A stretch of DNA of 64,000 nucleotides from Strigops habroptila (taxonomy: Eukaryota; Chordata; Aves; Psittaciformes; Psittacidae). Position numbers and translations under genes: made by a program. This document shows, one piece after another, positions 24,568 to 36,159 of the stretch; the stretch's first letter is position 1, and the number at the start of each line of letters is the position of its first letter. The stretch is taken from the NCBI RefSeq assembly GCF_004027225.2, contig NC_044278.2, positions 66,621,423 to 66,685,422 on the forward strand, in the 5' to 3' direction. The notes below the pieces were generated by a model. The model worked only from the letters and a program-made list of their open reading frames with translations, was not told where the DNA came from and did no database searches.

Positions 24568-27500
24568 TTAAACTAATTTCCCTGATTTGAGTCTGTTTTG
24601 CCTGTGATAGCAACTGGTGAGTGATCTTTCTCTGTCCTTATCTTGACCATCAAAATTTTCATTATATTTTCTCTCCCCTGTCCAGCTGAGGACAAGAAAT
24701 GATAGAGTGACTTTGGTGGGCACCTGGCATCCAGCCAAGGTCAACACACCACAAATACTTATCATATCTAAAAAATGCTGTAATCTGATCATACTTTGGA
24801 TTTCACAACATCAGAACATGTTAAACATCAAAATGCATTAGACTCCATTGCCTGAGAACATAGATTCAATTAACATGCAACATTAAGAAATGATATATGA
24901 ACATTGACTAGTCATCTTCTATAAAATAATTATGTGTGTTGATTCTCTCTGAGTCAAACATTTGCTTAAGCTTTCATGCAAAGAAGCTTTTTGAACTTGC
25001 TGCTGGAAAGGTAATTATAAATTACTGACATCCTGTAGGAGTAACATTTCTCAGGTCCCCTAACCACAAGGTCATTGGGTTCATATGATGGCATTGGTCT
25101 CAGTTTGCTCAGCCTGAATCATCCCAGGACTGAACACGAGGAACTTCAAACACAAACAGGGTAAAACCACTTAACTAGCTCAGAGAGCAATGTGATGGAT
25201 AGAAGGTAACTACCCCTACTGCACGAAGGGACCATACGTCAAAATGAGAGTAGGTTAGTCTGAGATTTTATGTGAGATAAGGACTGTATTTGTAGCTGTC
25301 ATGGTATCAGGTATACGGGTGGATACAGGCATTTCAGTGAGAAGACACAATATTGCAAAAAGCAGTAGGGTGATAATGGAAGTGAATTTTACGCATTAAA
25401 GACTTCAACAACTTGCTTTTAAAACAGAACTTTTCTCTTGGACTTCAAATAGCTGGACTAAGTCTGGTGCACTCTTATTAAAACTAAAGCAGAATAAACC
25501 CATAAAAAATTAAAATAGGGAAGCTTCAACAAAACCAATCTGACTAAATATTTCTACCTTTTTTTTTCCCTTGATTCAGAAAGATGCTTTGTTTGGAGAC
25601 ATAGAACAAGATACATTTAAAAACATTTCCATGTAAGAAGAAATAGAAATTGTCTTTTTTTTTTTTTTTTAACGTGTAAGAGCAGTGGGGTTTTATACAT
25701 GCTACAAATATAACAAAATTTTAAGAATCAGAAATATATTTATAGTCATGGCTGTGCCCAAGATACGTAAGCAACAGTTGCCATATGGAACTTTCAGAAA
25801 AATATCATTATATTTAATCATGCAAAAAAGGCTGTTGATGGAAAAGTCACAAAGAGATAAACCATTCTTCCTCTTTCCATCTCTGCTGAAATGAAACATA
25901 CTTTTGATTGGCTTTTGACAGGTGTTAGCACATACTTTTGTTGGCTGTCCTTTATGGGCTTCCTTTAGCACACCTCACATGGTGATTTCTGCTAGGATTA
26001 CATGGGTACTAGGTGTGAAGGGCTGAATCCAGCTGCATCTTTGCCCCAGAGAGTTTGCAGAGCCCTGTCAGAAACATACATTCGGCCATATTGACCTGAA
26101 AAAACGAGTTCATTGATTAGGAAAGTGGTGCCAGTGTAGCACCCAAAGACTAAGAAAACTCACTGCATATGCTTTCCCTCTGACAGGTAATTTTTTTGAA
26201 GCACGCTCAGTAGAGCTTCAAGAAGGGACCAAAACTGTAAATGTTCGTTCAGAGTGGGATACAGTTATGCGATTACACAAGACAGTGATGTGCCTCTTTC
26301 CACAATACCAGTTATTTAGCCTTCATCATCTTTTTGGAAATTGTGTTACAGAATTTCAGGGTGTTCAGAGAAAACTGAGAAGAATGATGAGGAAATGGAG
26401 GGAAAAATCACATATCAAGAAAGACAGAAATGTATGAGGATGTTTTTGAAGTTGGAGAAGGTTTAAGTCAGATAAAATAATTCTAATAGATTACAGTGGG
26501 ATCATAAACTGTACACCTGACATTGGGTTTCCTGAAAATTTACTCATAATAACAACTAACTATATACATACTGCAGAGCAGTATATTACATTTTCCTGTC
26601 TGAGAATAAATTGGAAGTTTAATGCAAAGTTAAGAAAGAAGTGTGAATTCAAACATGTCAAGTAATGGTAACTTAATATATCTGTAGAACATGTCACATC
26701 ATGGTTTTGAAGTCAAATAGTTAACTAGACTCAAACACAACTGGATGCTTTGAAGAACAATAACAGTTAAGGGTATAAGTGTTATACTGTTAAAAGCTTC
26801 CAAAAGGGAAACTTGACATAACCTTTCCTAGCTAGTTGTCATTTTAGTTGTATAAAATCTGTTTGAATCTATAAAGCGGGGAAGGATATTGGGAGGTGTA
26901 TCCATTTATTACGGAATTCTTGTACTTTCTCCCATGTTAGTACTGAAGAAGTCAAAGCGTGCAATAAAATGGATTTTTGATAAAATTTGGATAAAATTTG
27001 GAGTTTCATTCCACTGGCAGGAATATACATGGCAGCAATATTCTTGCTCATATCATTTCTTAGGAGAAAATAGTCAATAACACAGGATCTTTCAAACTGT
27101 TCAGTAGGAAAACACACCTAGGTGTTCAGAAATATGTCTAAAAGTTAATCTGTATATATCTTAAATATTTTAACATTAAAGCTGTATATTTTTTGTGGGC
27201 AATCAGAATGTTACTGGTGAATGTCTTATTTCTTAAAATGTACATAAATTAATATTCCACATGTACACATTTACTGTCCAAAGTAGATGTGATGATCTTT
27301 ATCCCCTTATAAATTCCAGTAAGATCTCATATTTTTTTGATTGGTATTTGGTTCGTTAAGGAGGTAGCTATTCTATCATCTACTTTAGATGTCTGTTTGC
27401 TTTTTTCTTTTTTCTTTTTTAAATTTGTATCTCTATTGGTTTGCCAGGCTCTTATAACTATCCTGGTTTGTGTTTACTAAAATAGCAAACAAAATGTCCT

Positions 27501-29073
27501 TGTCAATTAATTACTTATGGAATATAAGCCCATGTATTACACATAAAAATACATTCTTTTCACATGGATTTTTCATTATCTTGGACTCTGAATTATTGGG
27601 AGGTTTTGCCCCATTGAAAATAAAAAGTAGCGTTGCAACTCGGATTGACTATTAGACTGCATATGCTATAGCCGGAATACAGAAAAGACTCTGTCTTTGT
27701 GAATACCTTTATTTTTCATAGGATTAGAAAATAAAAATTTGCTCTTCTTTATTCCTTTTTTTACTTGAACAGATCACTTTTAATAAGAATTCAACTTCAG
27801 AAAGCAGAAAAACAGTGCATTAGGGTTTGTAATAGTAATATTTAATTATTTGTTTTTAAGAACAGTTATGAGTATTTGAATTTTTTTACTTTCCAATTTA
27901 TATTCAGGATTTCTCTGTATTTTAATTATAAATTGTTGATATATGTGCTATCTTTAAAATGTGTTGGCATTTTGTTAAAATTATAGTGCTGGGCTGTCTT
28001 TAATCTTCTTCTTACTATGCAAGACTCTTCTTCGACAGCTTCTGGGAATAGAGACAAAAAACCTCTCCAATCCAGTAAGAAATATAGAGACATGAAAGGG
28101 TTTTTTAAGGGATCCATGCAATCAATTTTCATCAAAGACTTGCTTAAACTAGCTTCATAGGTCATGAAAAGAGGAATGACCAAGTAGAAAGTTATCCTAG
28201 GACCAGCAGGAAAAAAGCATATCCTACAATCTGATAGCACAAACTAAACTCTAAAATCCCTAACTCTGCAACCCAGGGCTACTATTAGCAGTGATAACAG
28301 TTGTCAGTATTTTTAAACTCATAGAAACATTTATTTGCTAGGCATATTTAAAAACAAGCAAATAATGGGAAAACTCTTTTGTAGAGTAATTGATCTCCAA
28401 CTAAAATTATGGTAACTTACCATTTGCTTCACTTTCCCCCAGAGCATGAGGAATTCAAGAGTAAAATAAGTATGTGGCATTTCTGTTTGTGCTACACAGG
28501 TTAAATGTGGTATTGAATACAGTTATTTAGTGCACAATCATAAGTAATACCTGCACATCAATTTATCCTATTGATTACATTAGAATCATAAACGTGGATG
28601 GCCTCGGGCATTCATTTTATCACACTGTAACTAGGTCTATAATGGAGATTAAAACGAACTAGTTCATTAATGTAAAATGAAGCTAAAATGTCACAACAGG
28701 CTCAGTTGTCTGAGATTAATCAGTAAGTATTCTTTACCTACTGTTAAAACTATCAGCTATTTTTGATCAACCATTCTGTAGGAGTATGCATTTAACATAC
28801 GAACATAAGAACTGTCTAAAAACATACGGTTATGTTCAGTCAGCACAATATTACCAAACTAAATCGTCACATCTTCTTTTGCATGTTTTGTAGTAATCCC
28901 TTAAGTCACATTCTTAAGTGAAAGTCATTAAGCGCATCAAACAACCATATGTGTGTGCCCGTGTGCTAGTGATAATGATTAAACATTAACCTCTTTTTCC
29001 TGTGTGTTACCAAAGCGATAACAATTCAAAAGAAAAGATATATTCTTTGACAGTTTCTCTCTCTCTCTTTCAG

Positions 29074-29170
29074 CAAAGATAGGCACAACTCTGGCAAATT
29101 CTGTAGCAAAACTGCAGCTGATTACAAGCAGCAGAAGGGGGAATTTTGTTTATTAGTCAAAATCTTTTCT
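29074..29170 (+). other. Exon-like interval with good splice sites (unproven)
   Basis: A 97-base interval is preceded by a strong pyrimidine tract (CTCTCTCTCTTTCAG, AG at 29072-29073) and followed by a near-consensus donor (TTTTCT then GTAAGT at 29171). After the first base it has an open frame of 32 codons beginning KDRHNSGKF; the other two frames contain stops. The peptide matches nothing I know. It could be an exon of an unannotated long noncoding RNA or of a host gene, or chance pairing of two splice-like sites in A/T-rich DNA. Confidence 0.2.
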
Positions 29171-32100
29171 GTAAGTATTCTGATGAACACCTGTAGTAAC
29201 ACATTCTCTGCAGAAAACCAGCAGAATGCTCAGGAAAACAGAGGCCCTAGGTTATTTTTGTTGTTGTTGAAAAAAGGACTCTCCACAGCATCATTTTTTC
29301 ACAGTCCCAGTCTTGTCCATTGCTCCAAATGAATATGGCAGATGAGAATATTCATTTTTCTTGCCTTCAGCTCCTAGAATAAATTTGTATCTTTGCAGTT
29401 GTCACCTCAAAACCCCATAGTCTGAGGGCAGTAGATGTCCTCTTTCAATACCTCATATGAAAATAACAGTTACAAAATTCCCATTCTCCTAGGGTTGCAA
29501 TAAGCTTTTTCCATTGCTGTGTGTATTTGATACATATTGTCTTCGTTACCCATTCCTCAGGAAGTTTGCGTTCCAAAATATGGAATAACTAGGAGCTTTA
29601 CTTTTTGAATTGCCTCTGGTAGTTCCTGGAAAATTTACTATTTTGATATCAGCCCTAGCCCATCAAAGCACCTAAACATGTGTTCAATGCATATGACATA
29701 GACATTCAAGTCAAGCCTATTCCATGCTTACAGGAAAATATCAGCAGTTAAAAATAATCCTGCAAATTTTCACTGTGATGTACCTTTAATTTAATGTGTT
29801 ATTTCAGCCTGAGCTGAAATGGAAAATAGTGCAAAAGGTTTATATCTTTTCAAATTAACTCCTTGCTATATCGAACTTAGAGAACTTATTGCTCTTTAAT
29901 ATTTGCCAGTTTCTACATCGAATATCATTGATAGAACATGTCAGTGTCTCATGATGAGGAAACAGAAAAACAACAAGAAACACAGGCTTTTCTTCGATCT
30001 TTCAACCCATGTCTGTGGTTAAAATGATATACTAGTGACAGATGATTAAGATTGCATTATAGACTTTTCACATATGATTAGCACTTTCCATTGTGAGATT
30101 AACAATATATGGGCATATGTTTTAAAGAACAGTAGGAAAACTGTAAAATTTAATACTGAGTTTCAAGGCATGTGCAAAGTTAGAAGCTCCCTTAAGAAAA
30201 TACCATAATTTAGAAACTTTGGTATTCTGCATTATTCAGAAACTAGTATATGGGACCACTTTCTGAGAAGAGCCCTTCCTAAGAATAACGACAGCGTGTT
30301 GAACTCAGTATTAATCCTTACAGGGGCATTTGCAGGAGAGAACAAAGATGAGTAATCACATAAATGTAATAGTAATGGGTGGATTTTATGTTTGCAAATG
30401 AATGTACTTTAGTATCTGTAGACAAAGGATTGAATAAACTAATTTCACAAAGCAACAAACATAAACGTAAAGTACCACTCTATAAATTTCCTTTGGTATT
30501 TTTTAGTTCCTGTCTTAGACTTTAATCTGGTTTTTTTTTCTTTCATACAAGTGTGGTAAACATTTTGATGAGTATTAATGATTTATATTAATATGTGCTT
30601 TTGAATTTCATTTGTGTTACTTAATTTAAACTTGTTTATATGTGTGACAGCTCCATATTTAAAATGGACACATGGGTGGTAATATCACCATTCTTGCTTT
30701 GGATATGTTATTGTCTCTTTTCTCTCTAACCTAGAGTTCAGTACTTGAGACATACATCTGGTGTGTTTGCACATTACTCAGCAGAAGTAGAACAATATGT
30801 ATTTTTAGTTCTAGTATTGTTTGTTTAGGAAGCAGGCTACAGAAAACATATTGTAGCTGTTATCCTACGCCATAAAACCCCACCAAAATACTGCATTACA
30901 TGATTTGGCCAATCATTCCGTGTCTAACTCTTATTATTTAGCTATAAAGATAGTCCCAGGCTAGTGATCATGTGGGCCATTTACCCATTTGTTCCCCCAA
31001 AACCATGTTTATAGTGTCTGTGTCCATTGGGATTACCTTTGAATAAAGAATTCAGAACATCAAGAGTGCATTATGTGTCCTAATGCACAGACTGGGTGGG
31101 AACTGTGGCAAGCTCTACTTTTGACAAAGGGATCCAGCATCTGCAGACAGTGCTGCCCTTTGACAAAGACTTCATAGCCAATAGAAAAGGCTTCTGTGTT
31201 AGATAAAAATCATTTTCTTCTGGCAGCTTTTAAAAGTCACCTTCCACTGTCTGTAGAAATTGGACAAAAAAATTAGATGTCTAGATGAGGTAGACTAGGC
31301 CCTAACTCTGTCTTAATCAAGAAGTCCTGGAAAATCCTTGAGTTAATTTATGGCTGAATAGCTACATATATTAATTCTCAAGGGGGGGTGTGTGTGTTCT
31401 TTTTCCATTCATAAGTTGTTTTTCAGAAGGTAACTGTTCTATATTGCATATATACATACAGAATTTCCACATCAATGTAATTTTAAACAGTAAACTAACA
31501 TGACTGAAAATTGAATCTTAGTACAGTGAGAACATCACAAGAAAAAGGTTCAAAATACAGAAAATTATTTTAAATTTATGCTTTGAAATCTGTTAAAAAC
31601 AAGTTTCATTGCATTTGTTGTCTATTGGGAGATTTGAATATAATCTTGCCAAACGTGACAGGTATTACATCATGTTATTCAGACTATGATTTATTCTTTA
31701 TTTGTTTAAAAGCAGCAGATTCATATAGTTTGCACAAATGAATCTAATATACATACACAAAAGGAAATGCACAACGACAAGTTCTAAAGTCACGAGTTAC
31801 TGTTTTCTCCTGTTCCAAAAGAGTTGACGTACATGCTATCTGTGCTTTTTGTTATGGTAATAACTAACCGTTTGTGAGGTTTACAGCACTTTCCTCTGCA
31901 CCAGATATCATGTCTCTACAGTCTGATGATTGCAGAAGTGCACTTGGTCTTGGCTGCTAAAGAAGCAGTGAGCAAAAGTTTTCTCTGTAATGCCCTCAGA
32001 GGTGTCTATACATCGTGGTGTTGAGGTGTAGTGATGTCTAAGGACTAGTCTGACCAACAGAAAGATTAAGGGTAAGAATATGACAAGTATGTTCTACAAA

Positions 32101-32879
32101 ATAGAATGTCCTCCACATTAAGTAACATATTAACTGTTTCTTCGTGTTTATTTACTATTTAATAATAGTAGCCTATTACCAAATGTTATACTTCTTTTTA
32201 GGTGGAATGGCTCAGCAGGAGAGAGGAAGCTTGAACATTTGTCTTTCCCTGGATGTCACATTCACGTTTGCTGAAAATTTCTGAACAGATAGATAGCATG
32301 GATAGGTGGCATGTTCTTTATCAGAGCACCTGGATACGATCCTTTGGGGAAGCATCAGGGTATGGGATGGAGCAGCAAGCCTCGGGACACACAGCAAGCA
32401 AACAAGTAGTTAGACTAGAGACCTGATTTTTGAAAACAGCAAGGAGCATGTAGACAGCAAGGCCTCTCAGACGAAAGAAATAAAGAAGGTTTCCTAGCGA
32501 TGGAGATAGAATTACTCAGAGTTTGTTACAATTCTGGAAGCAGTAAAAAATTCCAAGAGTGATACATTTTCAGACCTTGCTTTGAATCTATCTCACATGG
32601 CTTATCTGAACAGTTTTCTACATCTGTTATAATGAAGTGTGAAAAGTGTTTTTTTTGCGTTGTTTGGGTTTGTTTGTTTGCTTGCTTGTTTTTTGTTTGC
32701 TTTGTTTTGTGTTTTCTTTATGTTTTTTTAGTGTGTAAAATTAAAAGCAGCATTTTTTTTTTTTTAGCAAAATGGGATAACAGTTAGAGAAATGAGGAAA
32801 TGTAGCAAAATATGTTATCAAGACAATGCTTCCCTGACAAGGCATTTGTTGCTGTTACGTACACATGTCTCCCGGTTTT

Positions 32880-32990
32880 AGTTCTTATTTGGTTGGTTTT
32901 GCTGGGGTTTTTTGTAGTTTTGTTTGGGGTTTTTTTTAGTTTGTTCGTTGTTGGGTTTTGATTGGTTTTGGGTTTGGTTTTTTTTTTCCC
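32880..32990. repeat. G/T-rich low-complexity tract
   Basis: Repeated GGTTTTG, GGGGTTTTTT and TTTGGGTTTGG units, the reverse-complement style of the A/C tracts elsewhere. It ends in T9 and CCCC. Single telomere-like GGGTTT words occur but no (TTAGGG)n array. Confidence 0.8.
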
Positions 32991-34647
32991 CACTTACTAT
33001 CACAGAATTTTGTCCTGAAATTCAGACTTGTGTTCTTTCTGTTAGTCTTTCTTCCTAATGTGTTATCTTTCTAGTTTATAACAATTGTTTAGAAATCATG
33101 TATCAAAGGAAACATCTTAATATCTCCATATATGACAGCTTACCACAACTTTTCACTGAGCCAAATATGAAACATTAAATCAATAGATGAAATGCAATGA
33201 GTAACGAGGTAGTTGAGTAACAACTTACCATATGTTATTACATCTAGGAGGTCAATCACACCTCTCGTAAGTGTTCTACTCAGCACAGCAAAAATGCATA
33301 ATACAAAACTGATTCTGTCCTAAGAAGAAAACCTAGATATTGTGAGCATGCAAGGTGTAGACAAAAGACATCTTGGATTGAAGGAGACAAATTTTGTTTA
33401 TGGCAGGAATCTGTCTGCACTCTAAGCTATTCCTGAGGTCATGGGGAAGGAAAGGGAAAGAGAGATTGAGAGGGAGAGATGTGTTTGAGAATTTGAGTCT
33501 TCAATACCTGCCTTGAGAGGCTCCTCCTTTCACCTTCATTGACTGGAGACAGAAGCTGGATGGCTGGCTTAGACTTGAAGTCTAAAGTTTAAACTGTTGA
33601 TTTTGGGCAAGCTACTAAAGAAATAGTCATTTATACAACAGTAGGAGTGGGTGATACATAAACAGTTTTACTCTGCAGAGAGTAAATAAATATTTGTAAA
33701 TGTGCACAAATGTGAGGCCAACAGTGAAACTATTCCAAACCACAGGAATGTTGAAGGCATCTTTATCCTCCCTCCTTCTGGAACACAGAAACCTCATTAC
33801 AGGTTATGTGATCTCTTCTTCAAAGCTTTGGGCCCTACCCCTTTTCTTCAAAATGGAAACAAAACACTTATTAAATATTTAAAGACAGCTGAAAAATCTA
33901 ATTCTGTGTGTGCTGTAATTTTTTTTTTGCTATGTTAACAAATGTATAGTGTTGTTCTGTGATACAGGGAAAAGCCCACATGAACAAAAAGAATTAAAAA
34001 AATAAAAAAAAAAAGAGATCTTAAATAGAAGACATTTTAGTCTTCTTTAGTCGTATGGTCATTTTAGCCATATCAAAGAAAAAAAAATGTGGTACTTTAA
34101 AAGGATCTTGGAAAATATACAATTATTCTTCGTCATGCACCATTTACTTAGGTATAGATCATTTACATTTTTCTGCTTTGTTCAGCTTACATTCAAAGGA
34201 TTTTCTATTCTAACTACTCAGTCGATTAAGGTCCATAATTGTAATGTCTATTTTTTCTTTACTTGACTTTTTCATTATAAAAAAGGCTACCAGGAAATAT
34301 ATTTCACGTAAGTTACATATTTAGAGACCATCTGTTGTGAAAATATTTTCTGTAGAGAAAATTTATCAATGTCTGACTTCAGCTTCATTTACCTTTTGTT
34401 ATTTAGCAAAATTATGTAGTCCAGAATTTTACCTGCAGCAACTTACATTGATCAAATTGACTGTTCCGATACAAATGAACTCTCTTAATAAGGATTTCAG
34501 GATGTTATATAGAGTGGCGATTTCTGTCATTTCCAGAGAAAGAGAAATTCTTACCATGAGCAAACTTAAGGTATTCTGTTTTTCGCTGAGTATGTTTCCC
34601 CATATAATTAAAAAAACCTCAAAACTTCAACAAAAACACAAGACACG

Positions 34648-34671
34648 CCCCCCCCCCCCCCCCCCCCCCCC
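34648..34671. repeat. C24 homopolymer just upstream of a CR1
   Basis: Twenty-four consecutive C bases (G24 on the minus strand), about 25-60 bases before the first sequence I can assign to the CR1 5' leader. Long G/C homopolymers are rare and can form G-quadruplex or i-motif structure. It is also a place where assemblies often err. Confidence 0.93.
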
Positions 34672-34699
34672 ATCAGTCCTAATTATGTTGAATTGCGGA

Positions 34700-34985
34700 G
34701 GTAAGTATCTCCAGAGAGGACGCCTTTAACACCGGAGCGGGGGGAAGCACAGCGTCCAGGAGCCTCAGTTCGGAGCAGCAAGAGCGACCAAGGGAGCCTC
34801 AAGTCCTCGACAGGACTTGCCCAGGAGCCGGCAGCTCAGCTCACGCGAGCAGCTGACTCACAGGGGGCGGCGCCAGGAGTGACGGCACCAGCCCCCAGTG
34901 GGTAAAAACCCATCCCAGGGAACGCGAGCGACCAGGAGCGCGGCGCGGCAGTTGGCGCAGGCAGGGCGAGCGGGCAGCGAGCGGG
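34700..34985 (+). promoter_or_regulatory. CR1 5' leader / internal promoter, CpG-rich
   Basis: A block with dense CG dinucleotides (for example GCGGCGCC, GAGCGCGGCGCGGC and GGGCGAGCGGGCAGCGAGCGGG) within otherwise A/T-rich DNA. LINE 5' leaders carry the element's own promoter. There is no TATA box, as expected. A small hairpin-forming block, GGGTAAAAACCC, lies near 34901. A CpG-island caller would probably flag this as a gene start; the sequence shows it to be retroelement. Confidence 0.65.
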
Positions 34986-36062
34986 ATGGTGAGCACTCGC
35001 CTCAGGAGCAGGGCCCGCTCTGGGAGCTCTGCCCCGGCGATTGCCAGCGTAGGCACCCAGACAGAGCCGATGAGAGGGGAGGCTGCGGCGCAGACCTCGA
35101 GGTGTAGAAAGTGCCTCGACTGGACTCTTGAGGCGAGGGTGCACAATGGGCAGGGCTGCACTCGGTGCGCCCTGGTGGAGGTCCTCCTGCAGCAGGTGGC
35201 TGAGCTGCGGGAGGCTGTTGGAGAGCTAAAAGATGCCAGGGAAGCTGAGAGGAAGCTGGGCTGCTTGCTCCAGGCCCAAGCTGTACAGGGGCCGCAAACG
35301 TACGGCATTGCTCATATAGGAAAGAAGGAGGGCAGCAACCCAGGAAGCTGGGAATTAGTTACGAGAAAAGCTAACAGAAAAAGGAGGAAGAGGACAATTA
35401 ACAACAAGGGGCTTCCTCCTAAATCTGATGTCCCCACCCAGAACCGCTTCGCGGTTCTGCAGGGGGCTAATGAGAAAGCACCCACCACACCTAATGAGCA
35501 TCCTGCTGATGCACCAGTAAAGAGGATCACTACTGGTGCCTCCAGGAAAAAGCGGCGGGTCATAGTAGTAGGGGACTCTACTTTGAAAGGCACAGAGGCA
35601 CCCATCTGCTGGCCTGATCCAGTCTCGAGGGAGGTGTGTTGCCTGCTAGGGGCTCGGATCAGGAATGTTGCTGAGAGCCTGCCTGCTCTGGTAAGTCCTG
35701 CTAACTACTACCCCCTTCTAGTGGTCCATGTGGGTGCTAGAGATATAGATAGCAGTAGCCTGGAGAACATTAAGAAGGACTACAGAGCCGTGGGAGAGGT
35801 GGTTAGGAACTCTGGAGCTCAGATAGTTTTTTCATCGATTCTCCAGGACAAAGGGTAGGACCTTAAAAAAGCTAGGCGCATTTGGCAGGTTAATAAATGG
35901 TTAGAATGGTGGTGCCATAGTCAGGGGTTTGGCTATTTAGAACATGGAGCTCCATTTGGGATGCCAGGTTTACCGGAGGCTGGTGGAGGTGGTCTGACAA
36001 GGAAGGGGAAGAGCTGTTTTGGTAGGAGGCTTGCCAGGCTGGTCAAGAGAGCTTTAAACTAG
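34986..36062 (+). pseudogene. CR1 ORF1 protein (nucleic-acid-binding, esterase), interrupted
   Basis: ORF1 of CR1 LINEs encodes an RNA-binding helper protein with a C-terminal SGNH-type esterase. The frame starts at ATG 34986 in good context (G at -3, G at +4) and is open for 290 codons. It shows a CxxC pair at residues 40-43 and 58-61 (zinc-binding-like), a helical, probably coiled-coil stretch at about 62-95, a basic patch at 127-137 (KRRKR-type), a second basic patch at 188-191, and the esterase nucleophile motif VVGDS with Ser198. A TAG stop interrupts it at 35856. The same frame continues without another stop for 67 codons to the natural TAG at 36060-36062. The family's G-T-N-D oxyanion motif reads GARD at residues 250-253 (Asn lost), and the catalytic His region near the C-terminus has no His. 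So even apart from the stop, the esterase is inactive. It lies directly before ORF2. Confidence 0.9.
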
Positions 36063-36159
36063 ATGTGTTGGGGGAGGGGAGCATTGATCCATCCCAACAC
36101 TCCTGGTCAGTTGCCAGCACCTGTAATAAGTGCTTGGAGTGATGTAGAGATGTTCCAGC

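Larger units (their letters stand above)
23615..24753 (+). mobile_element. Solo ERVL-type LTR (family B)
   Basis: A 1139-bp LTR starting TGTATTGCG and ending CACACCACA. Its order of blocks matches a long LTR I remember from many bird genomes, which I believe belongs to an ERVL-class family. Supporting landmarks are GGTGGCTTCTGTGAGAAGC near 23662, the array of 'CACACTGGAGCAG' units at 24102-24353, an AATAAA polyadenylation signal at 24562-24567, and the end block 'TGGTGGGCACCTGGCATCC' near 24714. The five bases before it (AATAA) and after it (AATAC) agree at four of five positions, which fits the 5-bp target duplication expected for ERVL. No internal viral genes remain. Open frames inside it (a 177-codon minus frame at 23887-24420 and a 148-codon plus frame at 24011-24457) follow from the GC-rich repeats and are not genes. 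Confidence 0.87.
24754..34647. other. 10 kb repeat-poor A/T-rich DNA
   Basis: No CR1, LTR or host gene is recognised over this whole span. It holds one exon-like interval (29074-29170), G/T-rich simple tracts (32650-32720 and 32880-32990) and a few A or T runs. Nothing else can be supported. Lack of recognisable transposons over 10 kb is itself notable next to the CR1-dense segment that follows. Confidence 0.55.

Noticed and set aside
21869..24753. One provirus bounded by two LTRs
   Set aside because: The LTRs belong to different families, face opposite ways, and the 1.16 kb between them holds no gag, pol or env.
32880..32990. Interstitial telomere repeat
   Set aside because: Only scattered GGGTTT words occur; there is no (TTAGGG)n periodicity.
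34841..35308. 155-codon minus-strand frame over the CR1 leader
   Set aside because: It is the antisense shadow of CR1 ORF1 and its GC-rich leader. The plus strand carries the recognisable protein.
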